The notes below the pieces were generated by a model. The model worked only from the letters and a program-made list of their open reading frames with translations, did no database searches and was not told the DNA's origin. This document shows, one piece after another, positions 1-7,987 of a DNA stretch of 10,443 bases (positions within the stretch are counted from its first letter, which is position 1; each line of letters begins with the position of its first letter). The translations under genes and the position numbers were made by a program. Origin of the DNA: Candidatus Sulfopaludibacter sp. SbA3 (GTDB lineage: Bacteria > Acidobacteriota > Terriglobia > Bryobacterales > Bryobacteraceae); NCBI GenBank assembly GCA_900290315.1, contig OKRF01000343.1, positions 10,555 to 20,997 on the forward strand, written 5' to 3'.

Positions 1-43
1 GGATCGAGTTATCGCGATCCGGGAACGGTGAGTATATTAGTCC

Positions 44-1706
44 CTACTTCACCCAAGCCTTACTGCTGACCGTCTCGCTCCCTTCGGTCAGCCGTAGTGT
101 CCGATTCGCTGCCACGTTCGACCAGGTCTGGCTCTGTCCCGCCGGCCAGCGCACTTCAATGCGATCCACCTTCTGTGATTTTCCGAGGCCGAAATAAAGG
201 GTGAAGGAATTCTGCGAAAAGTAGCTGCCGCCGCTCACCACCTCCGCAATCTGCTTGCGGCCCGCCGCTTCCACGGTGCAACGCGCGCCAATGGCGCTGC
301 GGTTCGATCGCGTCCCCGTCAACGAGATGGCGATGGCATTCTGCCGCGCCCCGAAGTTTTTCAGCAGGGTGGGACTCTCGTTCATGTTGACGATCACGAT
401 TTCCGGGCGGCCGTCGCCATCGAGATCGCCGGTGGCCAGCCCGCGTGACGGCCGGCGCGGCGCGAATCCAGGACCCGCGGATTCGGTGATATCGGCGAAC
501 CGTCCGTTTCCCAGGTTGCGGTAGAGCAGCGTTTTCTGGCGATAGGTTTCACCTAAGGGCGACCGGTCGATTTCCGGATAAACGTGCCCGTTCGCCATCA
601 CCAGATCGGGCCATCCGTCTTCGTCCACATCGAGAAACGCAATGCCCCAGCCAAGAAACTGATGGCGGCCGAGACCGGCCGTGGCCGAGACGTCCTCAAA
701 GAACTTGCCATCTTCACTCCGGTATAGCGATGGCCGGTCGCCCGAGAAATTGGTCTTGGCGATATCCAGAAAGCCGTTGCCATCGTAGTCCGCCACCGCG
801 ATTCCCATGCCGGCCTGCAACTGGCCATCGGCATTGTAGGCCGGCATTGTAGGCGACGCCTGCCGCATCGCCGCGCTCCTCAAAGGTCCCATCGTGCTTG
901 TTGCGATACAGCAGGCTCGGCGTCTGGTCGCAGGCCACATAGATGTCCGGCCAGCCATCGTTATCGAAATCCGCGGTGACCGCTCCCAGCCCATAGCAAC
1001 TGCCGGGCGCGAGAATGCCGGCCTTCGCCGAAACATCGGTGAACGTTCCGTCTCCATTGTTGTGGTAGAGCGCATTGTGACCGGCCGGCAGACCGTGCGG
1101 CCCGCACCACACGGCCATGCCTTTCCATTCACAACTCCGGCCGCTGCCGGGTTTTGGAACATTCGCGGGATCGAGATCCACGTAGTTGGCGACGAAGATG
1201 TCGAGCAGACCGTCGCGGTCGTAGTCGATCAAAGCGCAGCCGGATCCCCATCGCGTGCCTGTCACGGGCAGTCCGGCGCGCTCGGTGACGTCCTGGAACT
1301 TGCCATTGCCCAGATTCCGGTAGAGGCTGTTATGGCCGTAGTAAGTCACGAAAAGATCGGGATGGCCGTCGTTGTCGATATCGCCCACGCATGCCGCCTG
1401 CGCCCAACCGGTACGCGTCAGACCCGCCTGCCTGCCGACCTCGGTGAAGTGTCCGGTCCCGTCGTTCTTATAGAGCTCCGAACGCGACGGCGGCCCGTTG
1501 CCAATGAAGATATCTTCGGCTCCATCGCCGTCGAAATCGAAGATCGCGGCGCCGGTGCCCGTGCTTTCCAGGATGGAATCCTTCTTGTCCTTGCCGCCGA
1601 AAGTGTTGGGAACGGTGAGACCCGCTGGCGCGGCGATATCGATGAAGCGAACCGTGGGAGCCTCCGCGGCCGCGGCCAGCATCACCAGGAGAATGAAGAG
1701 CCGCAT
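44..1706 (-). CDS. CRTAC1-family FG-GAP/VCBS repeat protein with UnbV/ASPIC C-terminus, frame broken by a 13-bp tandem duplication
   Basis: This is a secreted, probably calcium-binding beta-propeller protein; the molecular function of the family in bacteria is not established. With one copy of the 13-bp repeat removed it reads as 549 aa, normal for the family. Residues 1-16 form a short signal peptide (MRLFILLVMLAAAAEA). Seven FG-GAP/VCBS metal-binding loops follow: DFDGDG (about 57), DIDNDG (109), DYDRDG (161), DFDNDG (246), DYDGNG (302), DVDEDG (355) and DLDGDG (423). An UnbV/ASPIC domain occupies about 464-535, including GARCTVEAAG and RIEVRWPAG. As written, the upstream part stays in frame from 1706 to about 842 and then runs out of frame to a stop at 714; the rest continues in another frame to the TAG at 44-46. 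The start lies 2 nt after the stop of the cytochrome gene, so translation is probably coupled. Family assignment is firm; whether the break is real is not. Confidence 0.9.
829..854. repeat. Exact 13-bp tandem duplication (2 copies), frameshifting the CRTAC1-family gene
   Basis: CGGCATTGTAGGC at 829-841 is repeated exactly at 842-854. The repeat stops at two units on both sides: base 828 (t) differs from the last base of the unit, and 855 (g) differs from the first. On the minus strand the duplicated codons give a second copy of the peptide YNA. Deleting one copy joins GDAAGVAYNA directly to DGQLQAGMGIAVADYDG, a normal FG-GAP sequence. Confidence 0.97.
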
Positions 1707-1708
1707 AG

Positions 1709-3915
1709 CTAGCGGATTCCCATGTCCCGCAGCGCCTGCGCTGCCTGCCGGGCTACCGCGGCATCGCTTCCCTTGGCCGCCTCGCGCAAGTGGGCGGCGG
1801 CGCCATCCTTATCGCCCGCGGCCGCAAGCACCGTTCCCAGCCGCAATTGAATGCGCGACAGATCGGGCCGCAGCGCCAGCGCCGCTGTGTATTCACGGAC
1901 CGCGCCGGGCAGTTCGTTCTTCCGTGCGTGCAGGCCGCCTAGCAACTCATGCGCCTCCACCAGGCCTGCGTCCGCGCGCACGGCTCTTTCGGCCTGCTGT
2001 TGCGCGTCGAGGAAGCGGCTGGCACGCGCCAGGGCCAAGGCGTAATCGTACATGTATCCGCCTTCGGGACGCAACTTGATGGCGCGTTCAAAATCGAAAA
2101 ATGCGGCCTGGAGTTCGCCCGCTTCCGCGAGAATCCGGCCGCCCAGATCCCACGCCGCGTCGTCGAACGGATCGGTCCGCAGGGCATCCTGCAGCGCGGA
2201 TTTCGAATGGCTCACTTCGGCCAGCCGGCGAGATTGATCCGGCAGCCACGGATCGAGCGCGATGGCTTTCTGAATCCGTTCCGCCGAGGAAGTCACTACG
2301 CCGTATCGAAACCACGATTCCGCATCGTTGGGCGCAACCTGAACCGCGCGCGCGAGAATCTGTTCGGCGTTGGGCGGGTCGACTGCGGCCAGAGCGCGCA
2401 TCGCCCGCACCGAATCCGGTTTCATTTGTAAAGCCCGGCGGTATGCGGCCGCGGACTCGGCTGAGTTTCCCTTGCTCTTCCATCCGTCGCCGAGCACTAT
2501 GTAAAACTCCTCTTCCCGCGGTTTCATTGCGTCGATCAGCCCTTCCAGTTCCGGCAGTCCGGATGCCACGTTGTTGCCCAGTCCCACCTGCGCCACCGCG
2601 CGATACAAGGTGTTTCGCGGAGTCTCGGGCAAAGGAGATGGGTAGTAGGGCACTACCTCTCCGTGATACTCTTCCGCGGGACGCTCCGCGAACATGGGTA
2701 GTAGGGCACTACCTCTCCGTGATACTCTTCCGCGGGACGCTCCGCGAACTCAGCGAGTGCATCGGACTGCGCGCGACGCTGTATCAGGTGATCGGTCATG
2801 ATGACATGCGGAGCGTCCTCGGCCCGGCGCTTCGGCATATGACAGGTAATGCAATCCGCCGCTGTGGCGGTCACACCGGCAGGATGGGACGTCGCGTGGC
2901 ACTGCGAACAAACCCGGGAATAATGCGTCACCGCCTCCTGGCCGCGCGGAATGCGGTGTGGATCGTGACAGGTGGCGCATTCCAGTTTCCCGCCGCTTTC
3001 CAGGAAACAGCGGGATTGGCGCAAGCGGTACACCGAGCTTACCGCCTCAAATTTGCCTTCGTGCCCGCTGCCGGGCGCATGGTCGAACATCAACACGAAA
3101 TCCGCCAGAGGCTGCCCGGCAATATAGGAGAACGTGCCCCGGTCGAATCGCTGCAGCACGGCCGGGATGCGCCCGCTGGTAGTTTCCAGGTGGCATTGCA
3201 TGCACACCTCCATCCGCCGCTCGGGACTCAGTTTGGCCGGATTGACAATTCCCGCCCGTCCGGAGGACCGCACATGCTCGCCTCCCGGACCGTGGCACCT
3301 TTGGCAATCAATCCCGCCGGGCAGTTCGCCCAGGAACACGGGGTCGCTGCCGGGAGTCTCATTGGCTGCCGGAGTGTCCGGGTATCCATTATGGCAAAAC
3401 ATGCACTTATAAGAGATAAATCTGCGAGTCTGCGGATGTTGCGTGTCGGACCCGGGCACCATGCCCCATTCCCCGCCTTTGTCAGGGTACCAGCCGAGCG
3501 GTAACTCAATCAGCATGCCGCGCTCCGTGCGGTGCAGATAGGATCGCGCGTGGTTTCCCGAACCCATCACATAATCAATCCTCACTTCTTCGACGTTGAT
3601 CTCATTGCCGCCGCCATCCAGTTGCCACCGGCGCTGGAATAACTGGCCGTTCCGCACGGTCATGGCGTAGTGGCTATCGGAAAGGGCATGGTAGTATTCG
3701 GGAGTATTCGCGTAGCCCTCGATCGTGTTGGCGGCCTGGGGCCTAAAGAACGAGCGGCCCATTCCGGTGCGAGCATAGTTCACCGCGAGTTCGTTATGGC
3801 AGGTAGCGCAGATCCTGGCATCTACATACCCATCCATCGGACTTAGGCCGCGATTTGTTTGCGCCCATAAGACTGGCAGGCCCAGTAACAGGACAGCCAC
3901 GCTTCCAGAATTCAT
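1709..3915 (-). CDS. Secreted seven-haem cytochrome c with C-terminal TPR repeats, frame broken by a 56-bp tandem duplication
   Basis: This is a periplasmic or surface electron-transfer protein with a protein-interaction tail; donor and acceptor are unknown. With one copy of the 56-bp repeat removed it is 716 aa. Residues 1-19 are a signal peptide ending in LWAQ. Seven c-type haem motifs (CxxCH) start at residues 36 (CATCH), 171 (CMFCH), 204 (CQRCH), 238 (CMQCH), 313 (CATCH), 336 (CSQCH) and 355 (CITCH), with spacing resembling the cytochrome c554-like multihaem group. From about 420 to 716 the chain is TPR-like helical repeats with typical patterns such as AAAYRRALQMKPDSVRAM and AVREYTAALALRPD. 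A GGGGAG stretch sits 2 nt before the ATG, an unusually short spacing. As written, the upstream part stops soon after the duplication, at 2653. An ATG created at the repeat junction (2693-2695) could falsely be called as the start of a separate TPR protein. It is the first gene of an operon with the CRTAC1-family gene. Confidence 0.92.
2638..2749. repeat. Exact 56-bp tandem duplication (2 copies), frameshifting the cytochrome-TPR gene
   Basis: The 56 bases at 2638-2693 are repeated without mismatch at 2694-2749. Flanking bases (2637 g, 2750 t) do not extend the repeat. On the minus strand both copies encode FAERPAEEYHGEVVPYYP, in different frames relative to the downstream sequence. Removing one copy joins the haem domain (ending ...VVPYYP) to SPLPETPRNTLYRAVAQ and the TPR region. 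Confidence 0.97.
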
Positions 3916-3976
3916 ATCTCCCCGGTATATTGTTTCATAACGGCAGCGGGCGCGAAGGCCGGTAATTTTTCCGGTC

Positions 3977-3988
3977 TTTACCCGTAAA
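3977..3988. promoter_or_regulatory. Possible operator: TTTAC-CC-GTAAA inverted repeat
   Basis: A perfect 5-bp inverted repeat with a 2-nt centre lies in the divergent intergenic region, 5 bp upstream of the -35 box proposed for the TonB-dependent receptor. The position would suit a regulator acting on the receptor promoter. The half-sites are short enough to occur by chance, and no regulator gene is nearby. Confidence 0.2.
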
Positions 3989-3993
3989 AACTA

Positions 3994-4022
3994 TTGATTC
4001 CCCAAATTGTTAGTGATAGTAT
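3994..4022 (+). promoter_or_regulatory. Sigma-70-like promoter for the TonB-dependent receptor gene
   Basis: TTGATT at 3994-3999 and TAGTAT at 4017-4022 are separated by exactly 17 bp. Each matches the sigma-70 consensus at four of six positions. TG at 4014-4015 gives an extended -10 (TGATAGTAT). Predicted transcription start is near 4029-4030, leaving a leader of about 35 nt that includes the strong ribosome binding site. The surrounding region is locally AT-rich compared with the coding DNA. Confidence 0.5.
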
Positions 4023-4053
4023 CCAGCAAGTTCCGTCTGCCAAGTGGCAGTTC

Positions 4054-4059
4054 AGGAGG
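4054..4059 (+). promoter_or_regulatory. Strong Shine-Dalgarno site AGGAGG that sets the receptor start
   Basis: AGGAGG followed by GG lies 4 nt before ATG 4064. It selects this ATG over the alternative in-frame upstream start at 4007, which has no such site and would place 19 polar residues in front of a clean signal peptide. Confidence 0.75.
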
Positions 4060-4063
4060 GGAT

Positions 4064-7000
4064 ATGCACCGCAGCCTCACAGGGCTTCGAATTGCCCTGT
4101 TCGTCTTTTCTTGTGGGAGCGCACTGTTTGCGCAACGCGATCTGGCAACGCTTGCCGGTACAATTACCGACCCCTCCGGCGGTGTGGTAGCCACTGCGAA
4201 AGTAACCATCACCGAGGACGCCACTGGTCAAGTGTATTCGCTCCTGACCAACAGCCTGGGTGAATTTGTCCGCCCCGCGTTGAAACCATCCATCTACACC
4301 GTCAGTGTGTCTGCACCCGGATTCAAGGTCTCGGAGCAAAAGGGCGTGCTGCTGTCAGCCGGTGAACGCACCGGAGTCAACATCACACTCACCGTGGGCG
4401 ATAGTCTCCAGACGGTCGAGGTGGCTGCGTCCGCTCCTCTCCTGCAAACCGAAACCACTCAGGTGGGCGCGGCGTTGGACTCCAAGGCGGTCACCGACCT
4501 TCCCTTGGGTGGGACCCGCAATTTAGCCTATCTTGCCCGGCTCACTCCGGGTGTGTTGCCGAACGAACCGGGTGCACGCGACGCCGCCAACGGGGGCTTT
4601 TCGGCTAACGGCGTTCGTTCGAACGGTCAGAACAACTTCCTGCTGAACGGAGTGGACAACAACATCAACACCATTGATTTCCTGAATCAAACCTCGTATG
4701 CGATCGGGCCGGCGATCGACGCCGTGCAGGAAGTCAACATTCAGACCAACGGATACACAGCGGAATATGGCCGCGCGGCTGGCGGCAGACCAACGGATAC
4801 ACAGCGGAATATGGCCGCGCGGCTGGCGGTGTCATCGACGTGACACTCAAGAGCGGCACAAATTCGCTCCACGGCACCCTGTTCGAATACCTGCAGAACC
4901 GTGATCTGGACGCCAATACCTGGAGCAACGATCGCGCCGGCCAACCCAAAGGACCGTTCCGGCAAAACCAGTTCGGCGCCACGGCCGGCGGCCCCATCAG
5001 GAAGAACAAGCTCTTTATGTTCGGCGATTACCAGGGCACGCGCATCGGCGATTCCGGCGGGTCTTATCCTAACCTCGGCTATTCGGCGTACACCACCGTT
5101 CCAACAGCGGCCATGAAGAAGGGTGATTTCTCCAGCCTGCTGGGCGCTACCTATAGCGGGACTGACGTCAACGGGCAGCCGATCGCAATCCAGAAGGGGA
5201 TGATCTACGATCCGCTTTCGACTACTTACCAGACGAATTCCGCAGGTATTCAGATTCCGGTATCGCGCACAGCGTTCCCCGGGAACATCATTCCCACCAG
5301 CAGAATGGATCCCGCGTGGTCGAAGATCATGCAGCTCTATCCTAATCCCAATCAGCCGGTCATTACCGGCAACGCGCCGACCAACGATTTTTATTACAAC
5401 ACGATCGGAGGCCTGACTACCGATCAGGGTGATGGACGCGTCGACTATCGTCTCAGCGATAAGGACAGCCTCTTCGGATCTTTGAGCTGGTCGAATACTT
5501 CCAAGACAGACGGCGCTCCTCTGCCCAGCGCTCTGGACGACACCGGCTTCAACGGCGCCGGCGAAATCGACCTCAGCCGCAACGCGCAGATCAGTTATAC
5601 CCGGGTCTGGAGCCCCAGCCTGCTGACGGAAAGCCGCATCGGCTTCACTCGTCTGGTGACGTCGCGCATCGGAGCCAACCCGAGCACCGATCTGTTCACG
5701 CAGTTCGGGATTGGCGGCTACGACCCCACGACCGCTACTGCGAACAATGGCGGACTGCCGCAAATCGGCTTCGGGAACGGCTATCCGACTGTGGGCGCCA
5801 CCGACTGGGTTCCTACCAAGGAATTCAACAACGTCTGGGACCTGATCCAGAACGTGGCCATCAGTAAGGGCGCGCACTCCTATAAATTCGGCTTCGAATT
5901 CCGTTCCGTGAAGTTCCCATTCTTCCAGGTTCCCGATCCTCACGGAAACCTCGGGTTCAGCAACAATGAGACTGCGTTCCCGTCGGGCAACAACGCGTCC
6001 AATGGAACCAGCGTGAGCGGCCTGACCGGCGATTCGATGGCTTCGGCTTTGCTTGGCGTGGTGGACAGCGGCGCCATTTCGACCACGAATTTTGTGTCCT
6101 CGCAGAAAGTTGCCTTCGCCGGTTACGCGCAGGACGTCTGGAAGATCAATTCACGCCTCACCCTGAATCTGGGAGTCCGTTACGAACTGTTTTCGCCGAT
6201 CGGCGAGCAATGGGGCCGGCAGGCCAATTACAATTTGCAAAACAACACTCTCTACATCCCGCAGGGCGGCAATTGCAACGCGCCTCTGCCTCCGAACTTC
6301 TCGACTCTGTTTCCGACTGTGACGGTGGACCGTTGCCACGTTTCGAACTACCTGGTTCCCTGGGATAAGCTCGATTTCGGACCGCGCGTCGGCATCGCCT
6401 ACAGACTCGGCGACAAGACGGTGATTCGCGTCGGCTACGGCATGTTCTACGGCGGTGAAGAGAATCAGGGCGGTAGCCCGAACCGCGGTGAAGGTGTGCC
6501 GTTCAATGAAACGGTGAACTTGTCGCGCTATCAGGGCAACAGCAGCTTTGTCGGCATCAGCCAGCCTCAGTGCTTCAACTGCGATTTCATGCCGGGAGGC
6601 TTCGCGGGTGGATATCCGCTCAGTCCGTTCACACTCAACGCCGGGGTTTCAATGCGCGGCGTGCAGCCGGATTTCCGAACTCCGCTCGTGCATAAGTGGA
6701 ATTTCATCGTGCAGCGCGAACTGCCGGGCAATATGTCCATCGAAGTAGGCTATGAAGGCAACCATCAGGCGCACCAGTTGATTCTCTGGAATTCCGATCC
6801 CTACCCCAATCTTGGCACCTTCAATACGTCGATCAGTTCGGCGAATCTGCAGGAAATTCAGCCGGCCTGCTCCACCTGCCAGTCTGTCGGCAACGGCCTT
6901 TCCATGACTTCGTCTTTCGGCGTCGGCAACTACGCCGCCGGTTCGGTGAAGGTGGAAAAGCGGTTCAGCCACGGCCTGCAATTCCTGGCATCCTATGTCT

Positions 7001-7695
7001 GGAGTCACGCGCTGGCGGACGGCAACACACCGCTGAGCGGCGATACGTCGATCCTGAACCAGACCAACTTTACGGCATCCTATTCCAGCGCGTCCTGGGA
7101 CATCCGGCATAGCTTTACCAACGGCTTCATCTATGAGTTGCCGGTGGGCAGGGGTCAACATTTTGGTGGCGGAATGAGCCACACTGCTGACCTGTTGATG
7201 GGCGGCTGGCAACTCAATGGCATCCTCACCATGAGAACCGGAGACGCCTTCACCATGTCGGGCGCCAGTTGCCACGGAGTGTGGAGCAAGTGCATGCCGG
7301 ATTACGTTTCCGCCTTCAGCGGAAGCGGCAATGCGGCGCCTCCCGGCGGACGCACTCCCAACGAGTGGTTCGACACCAGCAGTTACACCATCGCCTACTC
7401 GAATCAGGCTCTCGGCATCGCGACTGGCGGCAACGTTGGCCTGCAGACGCTCACCGGCCCACCCACGAAGACGCTGGATTTCTCGATCTTCAAGGATTTC
7501 AGACTGTCGGAAATGTTTCACCTCCAGTTTCGCGGGGAAGCCATCAATATCGGCAACTTCCCGATCCTGAACAACCCGGATGCCAGTATTGGCGATTCCA
7601 AAGCCTTCGGAGGAAACGGCAACTTCGGAGTCATTACCGGCGCCGCCGCATCGACCGAACGCCACTTGCAGTTCTCGCTACGGCTTTGGTTCTGA
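4064..7695 (+). CDS. Oar-like TonB-dependent outer-membrane receptor with carboxypeptidase-regulatory-like domain, frame broken by a 44-bp tandem duplication
   Basis: This is an outer-membrane beta-barrel for energy-coupled uptake; the substrate cannot be read from the sequence. With one copy of the 44-bp repeat removed it is 1195 aa, typical of the acidobacterial Oar-like group. Residues 1-23 are a signal peptide (hydrophobic LRIALFVFSCGSALFA, cut before QRDL). A carboxypeptidase-regulatory-like Ig fold spans about 28-110 (LAGTITDPSGGVV...). The plug follows at about 120-265, with DLPLGGTRN, NGVRSNGQNNFLLNGVDNN and EYGRAAGGVIDVTLKSGTN. The barrel runs to the C-terminus, which ends LQFSLRLWF with the terminal aromatic residue expected of outer-membrane proteins. 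As written, the signal peptide to the plug (4064-4843) and a GTG-initiated remainder (4840-7695) are in different frames. The barrel has eight cysteines in four pairs. The gene is divergent from the cytochrome operon, with its own promoter and ribosome binding site. Confidence 0.92.
4742..4829. repeat. Exact 44-bp tandem duplication (2 copies), frameshifting the TonB-dependent receptor gene
   Basis: Bases 4742-4785 recur without mismatch at 4786-4829. Neighbouring bases (4741 t, 4830 t) do not extend the repeat. The unit encodes part of QTNGYTAEYGRAAGG in the plug domain. Removing one copy reads VQEVNIQTNGYTAEYGRAAG and then GVIDVTLKSGTNSLHG, the standard end of the plug in this family. Confidence 0.97.
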
Positions 7696-7984
7696 TTCTC
7701 CCGAGCGGTCACGCAGAGCGGGTTCTGGATCTAATGGGGCGTGGAAGGCCCCGGTGTGATGCGGATCCCGCCCACGACTTTGCCCAGCGTGCCGTCGCGG
7801 CGAATTTCCACTTTATGGGGTCGAAGAGTTGGGCGGCAGTGGTTTGGCACGGACCCCACGATGTAGACTGACGGCGCTTCGTTGGGGCAATCGCCCGGTA
7901 ACGACTGGTGATTAAGAACGCCGCGCCACCGGCCTAACACCACTTGACTTCGCCCTTCGATGGCGCGGCGGGCAATAATGGTGT
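7696..7984. other. Intergenic region between receptor and GH28 genes, with a possible coding remnant on the minus strand
   Basis: No complete gene is visible. On the minus strand, about 7910 down to a TAG at 7731, a stop-free stretch has coding-like codon choice (mostly G or C at third positions in the segment reading VEIRRDGTLGKVVGGIRIT). I recognise no family, and no plausible start precedes it, because the open frame runs back into the opposite-strand GH28 gene. It may be the tail of a decayed gene or simply chance. A weak 5-bp GC hairpin (7736-7740 with 7748-7752) has no T-run and is not a convincing terminator. Confidence 0.25.
7974..7979 (+). promoter_or_regulatory. Possible -10 box of a leaderless GH28 transcript
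   Basis: AATAAT matches the -10 consensus at five of six positions and ends 8 nt before ATG 7988, so transcription would begin at or next to the start codon. No purine-rich ribosome binding site precedes the start. No good -35 lies at 16-18 bp; the TTGACT at 7944-7949 is 24 bp away, which is too far. Weak evidence. Confidence 0.2.
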
Positions 7985-7987
7985 GTG

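Noticed and set aside
1..43. GGATCG (1-6) / CGATCC (15-20) inverted repeat after the CRTAC1-family stop as a terminator
   Set aside because: The stem is only 6 bp with an 8-nt loop, and any following T-run would lie outside the window, so it cannot be supported.
894..1712. Plus-strand open frame of 272 codons opposite the CRTAC1-family gene
   Set aside because: The minus strand has the periodic DxDxDG loops; the plus-strand translation shows no family features.
2101..3504. Long plus-strand open frame (467 codons) opposite the cytochrome-TPR gene
   Set aside because: It is the reverse side of a gene with seven CxxCH motifs, is rich in Arg and Pro, spans the duplication, and resembles no protein. 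GC-rich coding DNA commonly leaves such open frames.
829..4829. Programmed ribosomal frameshifting or phase variation as the purpose of the three duplications
   Set aside because: Each shift is caused by a different two-copy unit rather than a slippery site or a multi-copy repeat. The extra sequence translates to a duplicated fragment or nonsense, so no sensible product would be restored.
4741..5943. Minus-strand open frame of about 400 codons opposite the receptor
   Set aside because: The plus strand is a clear receptor in this region. The antisense translation has no domain, and its start and end are unrelated to any ribosome binding site.
6649..7665. Minus-strand open frame of 338 codons opposite the receptor barrel
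   Set aside because: It is an antisense shadow of a well-supported barrel sequence, with no recognisable motif.
7898..7922. GTAAC-N16-CGCC resembling an ECF promoter for GH28
   Set aside because: The -10 part does not match CGTC well and the leader would be about 60 nt with no ribosome binding site.
7944..7979. TTGACT and AATAAT as a complete sigma-70 promoter for GH28
   Set aside because: The spacing is 24 bp, too long for a functional pair; only the -10 element was kept, at low confidence.
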